This document shows, in pieces, positions 1 to 11,128 of a stretch of DNA of 64,000 nucleotides. This DNA comes from Malachius bipustulatus (lineage: Eukaryota > Arthropoda > Insecta > Coleoptera > Melyridae): positions 19,403,144 to 19,467,143 of the forward strand of contig OU342634.1 of assembly GCA_910589415.1 (NCBI GenBank), given 5' to 3'. The translations under genes and the position numbers were made by a program. The notes under the pieces are model-generated. The model made no database searches. It was not told the DNA's origin and was given only the letters and a program-made list of their open reading frames with translations. The first letter of the stretch is position 1; each line of letters opens with the position of its first letter.

Positions 1-147
1 TTTGAAAAAGGAGGGTAAATCCATTATGGATACCCATGCATTGGGTTATGTGGGAGTCCCACCCACTAAAAGCCCCTCCTTTCGAGGGCCGTCTTGGTCA
101 CCGGAAGCACCTCAGCCTCATGGGCTTATTGTGCACCCCCTTTTGCT

Positions 148-2150
148 TCATGACACCCATTCCATCAGTCTGGTTCCCTGAACTAACTTGTGCAGCCCCG
201 TTACTGAATGAGTTTCATATTCTTCCGGACGCATTTTTTGTTGTCCGTATATCTCCTGTCTTCTGCGATCCAGAGCCTCGCATTCACACAGTACATGTTT
301 TGCTGTCTCCTGGGCCCTATTGCATTCTCGGCAACTTAGGTCTCCATTGAACAGTCCTATTTTATTTAAGTGTTCTTTTAGGGCAATATGTCCCGTTAGT
401 AATCCCACTGTAATGCGTAACTGATTCCTGCTAAGTAATAGTAGTTCTTCAGTTGTCTTTTTTATGGGTCCTTTGATAAAGGCTTTCCCGTGTTGGTGTT
501 TGGTCCTTTTGTCCCAATATATTTTGTGTTTTTCTTTGACCCATATATTAACCTGACCCCGTGCTGTACTTTTTGGTACTCCCAGGGCAGGTTCTGGGCC
601 AATGTATTTAGCCGAGGATCCTCTTCTTGCTAGCTCGTCGGCTTTTTCATTGCCTGTGATTCCTCTATGTCCTGGCACCCACATCAAGGTTACCTTATTG
701 CGTTCTGCCAGTGTTTCGAGATTCTCACGGCATTCCCACAGTAGTCTGGACGTTATCTTGGGGCTTTCTATAGCCCTCAGAACCGCCTGACTATCTGTTA
801 ATATATTGATCCGTCTATTTTTGTAGGCCCTCTTATTGTTTATGCTCGCGCAGTGTAGCATAGCGTATATTTCCGATTGAAATACAGTTGCCCACTGCCC
901 GAGAGATATGGTGTGTTGAGTATTGTCCAACTCATTGTATATGCCAGCTCCAGTTCCTTGGTCGGTCTTTGACCCGTCAATGTACCAGGTTGTTCCGACC
1001 AGCCTGTTGCTGTCTGTGGGCTCATTCCATTCCTCTCGATCTTTGATGCTCACCTCAAAGCTCTTGTGGAATTTGAATTTTGGAGCCATGTGGTCTGTGT
1101 TTGCATCTAGCAGGTCCACTTCCACATAGTTTTTTATTCTATTGTGTCCAAGTTCCGCATATTTGCCCCTTGGTTCTTCTTGCAGCCTTAGTCGTGCCAG
1201 TCTTGCCTCTCCCATTATCATTAGATGAAGTGGTGGGAGGTCTAGGAGGACTTCCATTGCTGCAGTTGAAGTAGTTTTCATTGCCCCCGTTATTCCAAGG
1301 CATGCGAGTCTTTGCACCTTGCTGAGCTTGTTTATCGCGGTATTTTGTTGCATTTTTGTCCACCATACCAGAGATGCATACAACAACATTGGTCTAATCA
1401 CTCTGGTGTACGCCCAGTATACCATATGTGGTTTTAATCCCCATGTTTTCCCATAAGTTCGTCTGACCATCATGAATGTGGTCTCCGCTCTTCTTTTAAT
1501 CCTGTCTATCTGTTGGTTCCAGGTGAGTTTTGAGTCTAAGATTACCCCAAGATATTTCACCTCTCCCGATATTTGTACGTTCCTGCCTCGAAGTTTTAGT
1601 GGTCCTAGGCCCACCAGTTTCCTTCGATTAGTAAACGCTATGATGGTTGATTTGGAGGGACTTATGTTCAGTCCCTCTTCGTTTGTCCATTTGGTTACAA
1701 CATTTAAAGCCCTTTGCATACAGGGCCTTATTGTGTCGTTAAATTTGCCTTGAATTAATATGACAAGGTCATCAGCATATCCTATGCTCTTGATTCCCTC
1801 TTGGTCCAGACGTTTCATTAGCTCGTCCATAACAAGGTTCCATATCAAGGGAGACAGTACGCCTCCTTGTGGACACCCCCTTGCTACCTGAGCCACCACA
1901 GTCTCCCCAAATAGGGATGTGCATACCAATCTGCTTTTCAACATGAAGTCTATCCACCTGCATATTGTTGCATTGATTCCTCTGTTCCTCAATGCATTGG
2001 AGATTGATTCTAGGGAGGTGTTGTCGAACGCACCTTCTATGTCCAAGAAAGCACATAATAGTACTTCCTTGTGTTTTATTGCGTATTCTGCCTTTTCTAC
2101 CAAGTGGTGTAAAGCTGATTCCGTTGATTTTCCTGTTCTATATGTACACC
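148..2150 (-). pseudogene. LINE ORF2 fragment: reverse transcriptase + RNase H
   Basis: An open frame of more than 650 codons. It begins in mid-RT (TGKSTESALHHL precedes the FLDIEGAFDN block) and shows GCPQGGVLSP, the catalytic GYADDLVIL, then an RNase H domain (WYIDGSKT, ILTDSQAV, VPGHRGITGNEKADELA) and a C-terminal Cys/His cluster (CREC...HVLCEC). No apurinic endonuclease and no RT N-terminus precede it. Its upstream frame runs directly into the end of ORF1. The enzyme family copies element RNA at a nicked chromosomal target. No in-frame stop lies inside the remaining part, so the deletion is recent relative to other relics here. Assignment to LOA rather than I is by overall look only. Confidence 0.85.
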
Positions 2151-3160
2151 CTTCCGAGGCTGTAGTACGCTCGAAACCGGGATCTCTCGAGGGTCTTGAA
2201 TGACCCCTCGTCTATTGAAAAGGCCCGGATTACTCCCTCCTTCTCTTTTTTCTTGCTGAGTTGTAGCCAGCTACCCACGTTCAGACCTGGATTCTGCCTC
2301 TCTAAACGTGTCCTTACTGGCCCATCCTCTTCTTCTGGTCCCGGGATGTAGACTAGAACTCTCGGCCTCTTTGGTAGGTCCTTGGCCTCGACTGTTGTCA
2401 GGGCCATCCCTTCCCAAAGTCCGCCCAGTGTCCCAATCACCCCCACGAGCCAGGTTTTTGTTTGTTCGTTTGCGCAGTGCATCCATAGGACTCCTCCGCT
2501 AAACGATGCTTTTTCGAATTGCAATGGACTTTTGCTCCCCGAGGGTGTGCTGTCCATTGCTTCGACTAGTTTCTTCTGGATCAGTTCTGTCTTTCCCTGA
2601 TCCAGAGTAAATTCAGGATGGCGTCTGTCTATCACCGCCATCCTTAGTCCAGACACTGCCTCGCTGTAGCTCCCTTTAGGCTTCGTTTCCGTTGCCTTGC
2701 TGGGTCCCTTGCCAGACAGTGTTTGACTATTATTACCCTTCGCTCTCTTTGGGGCTTGGGGTGGAGTTTTCGAGTCGTCCCGAGATCTTTTTCCACTCTT
2801 CGGTTTCTTCTCTTTTGTTGCTTTGCTGTTGGTTGGACGTTTTTCAGTCCATGTGCCAGCAGCAATTTTTTGTTCCTTTCGGAGTTTCCTTTTCTGGGCC
2901 CCCGAAAGTCTTTTTTCTTTTATTGTTGATATCTGCAGTCCTATGTTTCCAATCCCTGCAGATATTGTATCAGCGGTCCCTGTTGTCCCCACTGATGATT
3001 CACTGCCATGGTCAGATTTGTCATCCTCCATGGCAGTTCCTGGCGTTACATTGCCCTCCCCAGAATCCGAGGGGCAGCCTGGCACTAGGCCAGGGAGGGA
3101 TTCTGAACCAGTGGTTCTACCCTCCTGGGGTACTTCTTCTTTTTGTTTCAGTTCCGCCAT
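2138..3160 (-). CDS. LINE ORF1 protein, DUF4780-like
   Basis: 340 aa from an ATG at 3160. The N-terminal half is low complexity, Ser/Gly/Lys-rich and basic (KKPKSGKRSRDD, about residues 90-170), fitting RNA binding. The C-terminal half (about residues 180-340) matches the pattern I know for DUF4780: RMAVIDRRHPEFTL, a central GGVLWMHCANEQTKTWL and a terminal SLGRV. Such ORF1 proteins are found in LOA-type elements and probably bind the element's RNA. The stop falls right at the deletion junction (AYYSLGRVYI, then stop), so the last few native residues may be missing. No zinc knuckle is visible. Confidence 0.7.
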   Translation of the reverse strand: MAELKQKEEVPQEGRTTGSESLPGLVPGCPSDSGEGNVTPGTAMEDDKSDHGSESSVGTTGTADTISAGIGNIGLQISTIKEKRLSGAQKRKLRKEQKIAAGTWTEKRPTNSKATKEKKPKSGKRSRDDSKTPPQAPKRAKGNNSQTLSGKGPSKATETKPKGSYSEAVSGLRMAVIDRRHPEFTLDQGKTELIQKKLVEAMDSTPSGSKSPLQFEKASFSGGVLWMHCANEQTKTWLVGVIGTLGGLWEGMALTTVEAKDLPKRPRVLVYIPGPEEEDGPVRTRLERQNPGLNVGSWLQLSKKKEKEGVIRAFSIDEGSFKTLERSRFRAYYSLGRVYI

Positions 3161-3289
3161 TCTTTTTTCTTCGTGTGTTGTTGGTTCGCGCCGTTTCCGG
3201 TACCTTACCCTGTCGGGAAAGGCCTTCCCCTATCCACCACCTGGGGACGCGCCCGATGGGGGTAACACACAAGCCCCACACGGGACTGC

Positions 3290-4625
3290 CATAGCTTAAG
3301 GATAGGTGTAGTTTTTCAAGGCGATTCAGGATCTGGTTTTGAAATTTTCCTGAGGTCCTTCGTTTCGATTATACAGGGTGATTTGTGCAATTTGCCGAAA
3401 TCTTTGATGAGCGATATCTTTTGAACGAATTGATCGAATTTAACGAAATTTGATGGATATATATATACTCTACTAATGACACTCAATACCTCGCATTTTT
3501 CACCGATTCGAAAACTGCAGGGCCGTACTTATTTTTTGGATATCTTTCGGTTTTGTCGAAAAGTTCACCCTGTATGCATTTTATTCAAAGTTTGGTGCCA
3601 TTTTATAAAACTACGTGAAAAATGCTACAATAATTGTGGTAAAAAAATACTTGGCATCATTAAATTGAATCGAGAAGGAAATTCAGTTTTTTAGTTTTTC
3701 TTCGGGATTTCAATTCATGTGTTGTTAATCATTTAAGAAAAATCAAATGTGGTTTTTTAAAACTTGCGTATTTTGTAGTTATTTCAAATAAATTTACTTT
3801 ATCTACAGATTTAGCCAAGATTGGGGACCCTTCTACAGATTGTTTCGAGCTAAAAATAAGTTTTAACAGCAAAATAAATAACACAATTTAACACAAAGAC
3901 AAATAAGTATCCACATAAACAAAACAGGAAGAAAAATATCAACACAAATGTTGGGAAGAAAAACTACAATTTAGTGCAGGTGATGGTCAAGGAGGTAATG
4001 TGTTAAATTGTGCTATTTATTTTGCTGTTAAAACTTATTTTTAGCTCGAAACAATCTGTAGAAGGATCCCCAATCTTAGCTAAATCTGTATATTAAGTAA
4101 ATTTACTTGAAGTAACTACAAAATACGCAAGTTTTAAAAAACCACATTTGATTTTTCTTAAATGATTAACAACACCTGAATTGAAATCCCGAATAAAAAA
4201 CTAAAAAACTGGATTTTCTTCTCGATTCAGTTTAATGATGCCAAGTATTTTTTTACCACAATTGTAGCATTTTTCACGTAGTTTTAGAAAATGTCACCAA
4301 ACTTTGAATAACATGCATACAGGGTGAACTTTTCGACAAAACCGAAAGATATCAAAAAAAATAAGTACGGCCCTGCAGTTTTCGAATCGGCGAAAAATTC
4401 AAGGTAATAAGTATCATTAGTAGAGCATATCTACCAAATTTCGTTAAATTCGATCAATTCGTTCAAAAGATATCGCTCATCAAAGATTTCGGCAAATTGC
4501 ACAAATCACCCTGTATAATCGAAACGAAGGGCCTCAGGAAAATTTCAAAACCAGATCCTGAATCGCCTTGAAAAACTGCGCCTACCCTTAAGCTATGGTA
4601 GTCATGTCGTGGGACACCCTGTATG
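3290..4625. repeat. Fold-back element 1 (long inverted repeat)
   Basis: The left arm (about 3290-3895) is the inverse complement of the right arm (about 4003-4597), with a loop of roughly 105 bp at 3896-4002. The outer right end (4598-4625, ending GGGACACCCTGTATG) has no partner inside the window, because the LINE lies between it and its mate, which should be left of position 1. The arms are close to each other in sequence with scattered substitutions. No coding capacity. ORFs seen in the arms are chance. Confidence 0.9.
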
Positions 4626-6180
4626 TATAGAACTATTATTACCTTTATTTAATAATGGTTTTTCGCTTTATTTATTTTTGTAGGTACATGACGTGTTTCC
4701 CCAATTTATTGTGGCTGCTTCAGGTGTTAATGGTTTTGTATAGGCATTCAGTATAAACGTATAAATACAGTGAAAATCTACTCTATAATAGTTGGATTTA
4801 TTACTTCATAAAATTGATTTTCATCAAGCATAAGCATCAATATTTAAAATTGAAATTCAATTTTCAATAAAGAGATGTGAAAGGAAATTTACAATTTTGC
4901 AGCTATACCTACTATATATGGGCTTTTTTGTACTTACTTGGAAAATGCAGAACAATTCAAATTGGAAACAACATAATATCAATATTCGCTATGGATTGAA
5001 ATTATTCTATACGTGAAAACGTATTCAAGCATTTTCACTTATTGAAATATTTTTTTCCGTTTTTGCAAAGTCATAAGTTGAATGAATATTTCAGAATAAT
5101 TCATTTGCAAGTGACAAAGTAAATTATTTCTCCATGATCCATACGGTTATTTGTTATTTACCATAATGGTTATGTTTGAGGTTCATTACCAACCGCAGCA
5201 AAATAGTTCCGAAATAATTCCCTGATTTTAATTTCCCTCGGGTTTAAAATTATTTGAAAGCTGAAATGCTTAAACTTGATTTTGATACAGCGACTGGCGT
5301 GGGCGTATCAAAAGCTCACAACAAACTTGCCCATTTGCATGAGATATTCATAAAATTTAGTCAGAAAAACCTCAGTGATTCTGCTGTAATGAATTCAAGT
5401 ATCCATTCAGTAAACTTACGTGACTAATTGTTACTGTGAACTCATTATATTTAACGAAGAATTATTTGTTGTTCTTTAACTCTTTTGTTCCCTGGTCACG
5501 AATTTCTCACTGGATTGTTCTATATTTTCCAGTTATAATTGCAATTTTAATTCAACTACTGCAATCACTTTTTATTGCTGTTGGAACTTGGAGCTATATT
5601 TTCATGTCATGTCTATACACATAGTTTCCAGTTTTCATAAATATAATCCTTGCAACTCTCGAGCTTTAAGCTCTGTATCATTTTTATCATTGCAACACTC
5701 AAGTAGATGTCCGCATTGATATAAATTAGAGCAAACGAAAGAGATGAGAAATAACAGCACCTTACCGTAATAATAAAAATACTACTACACTAATACAATA
5801 ATAATATTTATAGGAGTCATACTCAGGGGGTGCAAAAAGTGTTTTTCACGTAGGTATTTATAATATTTATATTATTTTGCCACATTTAGGGCCGTTTACT
5901 TCCAATATCTGTGTACATCCAATCCCTTTAGACCTTACTTTTTAGTGAATAAAAAGTCGGTGTTGAGACAACATCAAGAGACCGTGTGGAATTGATAACA
6001 GATGACAGGTATAATAGTATGATAGATAGATGAAAGATGGTAAATGATAGATAGATATAGGTATGATAGAATGCGTCTTAAATAGCCTCTCCTACTCAAA
6101 TGTCAACCTAACCTTCACAAATAATGACAAACGCGGCAAAAAATAAATAGGATGCAAACAAAACATCGAAATAAAAGAAA
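4626..6180. other. AT-rich intergenic stretch without recognisable gene
   Basis: I see no coding similarity, no long repeat and no RNA gene. Short GATAGATA-like runs occur near 6020-6060. The 62-codon open frame at 5436 is hydrophobic but has no support as a gene. Confidence 0.5.
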
Positions 6181-6186
6181 AATTGG

Positions 6187-8645
6187 ATGACAGACGAAAT
6201 ACTATCAATTTTTGAGGAGAGAAGAAAACACAAGAACCAAGGCAATCGAGACAAATATGTAACACTGCAAAATACTATAAGAAGAGCAATAAGAGCGGCC
6301 AAAAATAAATGGTTGGAGGAACAGTGCGAAGAAATGGATTGCTTACAAGAACAGCACGATGAGTTTAAAGAAAAAAGACTTTCTCTAACATACAAAATTA
6401 AAGGGCAACTGTCCCAAGACAATGCACAGAAAAAAGCTGTCAGGGAAAAATATATTGGTGACTTGCGGATGAGAGACCTCAAATAAAAGATAGCCTGGAA
6501 GATGATTTGCCTGCACCGTCAATTACAATAAGTAGATAATATTACTAGTGTTGGAAACATGACATCATTGATTTTGTTTTGTTATTTGACACTAAATAAA
6601 AGCAGTTTTTGTTTTTGTTTTACGAAAATGACAAGTCTGTCAAAAAATTGTAGAAAAAATAAAAATTATTAAAAGTTTAGTCTTGTTTTGATATCCGTAC
6701 GATGAGAGTAAGATTCGACGAACCAGTGCCCATAGGGAACGGCGGGTAGCCTTTCATCTGGGGTGGGAAAACTAGAGCAATACATAACTCAAAAGTTAAG
6801 ATCACGGTTGAGCCAGATCTAGTGCCTGCTGAACTGCTCAAATTATTAGACAACGAAGGTATTAAGATGCTTCAAAGACTTTTCAACCAAATTTACTAAA
6901 CAGTGAAATTCCCAACCAAATGGCGTACATCTCTTTTCATCCCACTCCTAAAAAAGAACAACACAAGATGTGAAGACCACATATTAATCAGCTTGATGAG
7001 TCACACTCTGAAAATATTTCTGAAGGTCATTCAATGCTCATTCTGAAGCTCAATTCGGATTTAGAGGGGATCTCGGTACGAGAGAGGTACTGAGGTCGCA
7101 ACACAGATGTTAGTTCAGAACTGCTACGACAAGAGAAAATATGTAGTGTAACACCCCGACCCCCTGCCTGTTTGTTTCTGAGAAAAGTTTGCCTTGAGAT
7201 CGTCTAGGATTGGATGTAGAACCGAACGTTGTGTTTCGTAGTTTCGAGATTCGTTATTGAGGTATGCCGGAAGCAAAGGAGCTAAGTTACGGATTTTGCT
7301 TTCTGACGTTTGACTAACTTTCTTGATTTCGATTTCCGTTTTATTTTAGCAAAATAATAAACAAATTAATTGTAGGATGGGGGTAATCGTTTTCATTCCA
7401 TGTTTCATACTAGGGATTATCCCCAACTTTACAATCCTTTATTTATTACTTTATTGTGTGTGAACAATTTACGTGTTTCCTTAAACATGGTGTTATGAGT
7501 CAACGACATTCGAGTTCGAATATAAATGGCCCCTTTTGGTAGCTGGGAGAACCACTTTTACTTTCATCCTTTCTTTCAAGCAAAGTTGCCGCTTATACTA
7601 AACGTTAGAGAAGTCGTAGCTTACTAGGCTCGTTTAGCGCTTTTGTGTTTTGCTCAAGATATGCTTCATTTATTTTTACCTCAGGTTTGTGAGACCTGTT
7701 TACCTTAATCGTTTATTCGTACCTCAGGTTTGTGAGACCTGTTTGGGTCTCACAATAGTGGGTCTCAATCATGTACCTAGGACAGGTTTATCTCAGTAGT
7801 GATGTGTTTCAGAGACTAGAAAAAGGCTTGTAAAACATCAGAAACTCGTTCAAATGTTGAGGTGACTTGACATAGATCAGAAAGATATGCGCTGTATTGG
7901 AAGCAATCGGCTGCAGGTCGAGTTGACAACGAAGTTACAAAGGCACAGAAAATCCTTAAAGGTGTAAGGCTGGATGTGTCCAGTTTAACGTTTACTCCTC
8001 ATCCGCAAATTAGAAGAGTTCCAGAATGCAACACTATCATCTAATAGTAAAGACATAGAACGGTTAAAAAAGTTCAAATATCTGGGGAACTTGGCTATGT
8101 GAGGTATTATAATTATAATCTTCAAACGCAGAAATCCGGTGCCAGATAGAAAAAACGAGGAGCTCATTCATGAGATTTAAAAGCGCTTTACGAACTCTGA
8201 CTTTGACCTCAACCTCAGAATAATAAAAATGTTTCATATGATCCGTGCTACTGCATGGCATGGAAGGCTGGACACTGAAGGAAGGTTGATACCATGAACA
8301 GGCTGGAAGCATTTGAGATGTGGATCTATTGAATAATCTTGAAGGTTCTATGGACAGCAATAAAAATCCACGAGGAAGTTCTGAAGAGGATAGGAAGAAA
8401 ATGTGATTTGCTGGGTAAGATAAAATGCAGGAAAATAGCGTACTTAGGACTTGTGATACGCACCGGGTACCATGTGCTCCAACTATTAATAGAGGGAAGA
8501 AGAAGAATGGGCAGAAACATGATGTCGCGGCTCCGAAATATCAAACATTGGACAGGGATAAAAACCGCAGGAGAGTTAATTCACGCCATCAAAGACAGGG
8601 AAAATGGTCATAGCATTAATGTCTAGCAGCAGCAGAAGAAGAAGA
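6187..8645 (+). mobile_element. Decayed RTE-like LINE, interrupted by a solo LTR
   Basis: Coding remnants lie in order on the + strand. At 6187-6535 is the linker between endonuclease and RT (WLEEQCEEMDCLQEQHDEF, then PQIKDSLEDDLPAPSITI). At about 6810-7146 is the RT N-terminus (DLVPAELLKLLDNEGIKML...). At about 7800-7990 are remnants of the catalytic RT region, and at 8295-8626 the C-terminus (NRLEAFEMWIY..., EVLKRIGRKCDLL, RRRMGRNMMSRLRNIKHW). The tail is a short CAG/AAG run (8625-8645), as often seen at RTE ends. Several frameshifts and stops are present. About 250 bp at 6536-6800 fit no part of the LINE and may be another insertion. The 5' endonuclease part is absent. Confidence 0.75.
7147..7795 (+). 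mobile_element. Solo LTR (649 bp) with 4-bp target duplication
   Basis: The sequence starts TGTAACACCCCGACC and ends TTTATCTCA (TG...CA) and is flanked by GTAG on both sides (7143-7146 and 7796-7799). Removing it restores the RT remnant of the LINE that surrounds it. A TATAAATGG box lies near 7521, placing U3 upstream and R-U5 downstream and setting the + orientation. The downstream part carries two direct copies of ACCTCAGGTTTGTGAGACCTG (near 7679 and 7722). A 4-bp duplication fits the Ty3/gypsy group. Only one LTR is present, so it is the product of LTR-LTR recombination. Confidence 0.85.
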
Positions 8646-10944
8646 TAGGTATGGTAACACCCTTGTTTGGGGATAAGTAGGTACTATATGCAGTGATTAT
8701 TCCAAGAACGGCCCAGGAAGTATTAGAACGCGAGACCAACAAGAGACCGGCTATAAAGAAACATATTTTGAGGAATAATTCAGTTACTTTGGAGGTGTTC
8801 ACTGCGGAGAAAGTCTGCTCCCAGTCATTAGAATTGACATCCAAATATTCCTGTCCGCTGCAGCACCCCTCAGGCTGCGGCGGCAGTGAACTGGAGTAGT
8901 CGGAGGTTTAATGTCTTGCCATTGAATCTAAATGGAAGATTCGTTATGTTTTAATGCAAGTGAACAACATTTTGATCGTTTTACAGTGCCTACAAGTACC
9001 TAATTGTATAAAGCATCCCGACACTGTCTGAATTATCCCTTGCTCGTTATATTAGTAATAAGTAACAGCTATATTAAATATCGGGAATAAAGTTTTTATT
9101 GTTTCATAGTGTTCTCTAAGAACGCTGTTGATGGTTTTAAATTATCAGTAGGGAAATAGAAGTGAATAAAAAGATTTGCTTATTTTTAATTAAGAATTAT
9201 TGGTTTTTATAACTTAGTTTAATATTATTAACTTGTCTCAGTATAGAAAAGTAATTCGGCGGCGAGATGATATTTTCAATAGAAAGCAACCAAAGTATGG
9301 ATGTTATCCCATGTCCTTCCCGTCTGATCGTTCTTATATCCCTCAAGACGCTTTCGTCTCACTAATCTGATCACACAACGTCGTCGCCGAAGAGAAGTGA
9401 AGATTAGACACCGGCGCCAGCTGACTAAATTCTTAATCTCCGCCCAACAAACTCACCCCTTTTCCGACCCTATGCGTGTGTATGCATTGAAGACTTGTCA
9501 CGGGAAATTCTATTGTTTAGTATAATTTTATTGAAAACAAGCGAACAAAAACAAACAAGATGTGATAGCGTAAACGTGCTAGGTATAGCAATTTAATGGG
9601 AGCTGTACGTAAAGCTCCACTTAAAATAAACAGATAAGGAACCGAGAGCGTCACGAAAGCTTTTAAATAAAATAGAAAAATGCTTTTATAAGATATTTTA
9701 TTAACCTAAAAATTGTTTTGATTTTTGATCTTAAAATACTGCAATACTACTTATACATATAAAAATATTTCTTATCATAAATGAAGGTGTCTTTCTTTAC
9801 ACATTTTTTTCATAGGTGGTATGACTAGCTTATAAGAAATTTTTTTTTCTGATCAGGAGTAAAGTGATTTATTTTAAGCTCTGGAAGCTACGGAGTTCTT
9901 ACCTATATCCATCTTTTAATGCTAATTCATTTGTTTTTCTAAGACATTTATTCAGACAATCTGAAAACGCAATAATATATGGGGTGTTACATTAAAAAAC
10001 AGGTGATATCTTATTTCGCAATTTTTAAATGTACCTACCGCCATCTTGATGGTAACATGTAATTTTGACTCGTTATCGTGTTGTTGACTAGATTCCAAAT
10101 TTCAGATTCCTAGATCAACTAGAAGTTGAAATTTTGCTAATGGGCGCGTTAAAGAATCAACCTGTATACTTACAGTCATAAAAGTATCTTCTTCTACTCG
10201 TGAATAATTACCATTATTCACTTGGAGGATTTAAATTATTTTTCTTCCCTTATGATTTCAAATAATTTTCGCTCTAGTTCATAACTCGTGCATGAATCTT
10301 TCCACTTTAGTTGAAAAACTATTTCCAATTATTATTACACAGACTGATAATACTTATACAGGATAGTTATGAATTTATAATGGATAAGTGATGTTTCTCA
10401 AAAGAATGTTCACTTAGATGAAATTGCCCAGATTATTTTCGAAATGGTTATTTGATCTCTCCTCGTTGACAGACGTTATTGGAATATCAATGAAGTTTTT
10501 GTTTGTAGCACTTCATTGTGAATTTGTCTACAACATAAATTTCAAATGATACCCCTCCTCCCTCGCCCCTAAGAGTGGGGAGGGGAGAACAATTTCCTCA
10601 GTATGTAAAATTTCAAAGTTAGGTACACCCACCGCTATGAAGGAGGTGAAGAGAAAAATATGAAAAATATGTTAAAATATAATTACCTACTCCTGCCCCC
10701 TCTGTACCTACTTACCCAGTCAACAAAATTTCATGAAAATATTGGAACCCGTTTTCGAAATATCGCATTGTAATACTTTAATAAGAAAGCTTGATTACGG
10801 ACTACCGCTTGTGCAGGATTAGAGTGATTTTTCTGTACTTAGAAAGTTTTCACTTCAATCATAATTAAGTTGAAAAATAATTGAACTTATTGAACTTATT
10901 GAACAGTTTCATTGTAACTTTTTACTTTTTGGTTTTTGTTTCAG
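8646..10944. other. Upstream region of Grd; no coding feature recognised
   Basis: A splice acceptor abuts the first coding exon at 10944, so at least one 5' non-coding exon and the promoter should lie upstream. A relatively GC-rich block at about 9250-9480 is the best-looking candidate for a promoter or leader exon, but nothing decisive is visible. Remnants of old repeats seem likely near 9980-10170. No other gene is supported. Confidence 0.3.
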
Positions 10945-11128
10945 AACATAATGAGAATAAATGTTTGGCTTGGATTACTCGCCTTCTTGCGATTACAAGA
11001 AAATCTTGGCTTGTCTTTGAAAAAAACGCACATGAAATCACCTCAAAGTAATAATCATCAGAACATCTCGACGTTATTAGACAGCTTATTACAGGGATAC
11101 GACAATAGTGTACGACCAGATTTTGGAG
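10945..11128 (+). CDS. Grd: Grd coding exon 1 (signal peptide and N-terminus)
   Basis: Acceptor TTTTGTTTCAG ends at 10944; donor GAG|GTAAGC at 11129. The first in-frame ATG is 10951 (the frame upstream opens only through a TTG inside the splice site). Residues 1-22 form a signal peptide ([14 protein letters not shown]...). The mature N-terminus reads [22 protein letters not shown], the usual start of the ligand-binding fold, with a possible N-glycosylation site (NIS). Ends in phase 1. Confidence 0.9.

Larger units (their letters stand above)
1..3289 (-). mobile_element. LOA/I-like non-LTR retrotransposon (LINE), internally deleted, 3' end beyond the window
   Basis: The minus strand carries, 5' to 3', a short leader (3289-3161), an ORF1 (3160-2138) and an ORF2 fragment with reverse transcriptase and RNase H (about 2150-148), then a 3' tail running off position 1. 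ORF1 of DUF4780 type plus RT followed by RNase H is the arrangement of the LOA/I group. The right boundary is placed at 3289 because sequence from 3290 onward pairs with the opposite arm of the adjacent fold-back element, so the LINE was inserted into that fold-back. The endonuclease and first part of the RT are missing, so this copy is dead. Confidence 0.85.
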
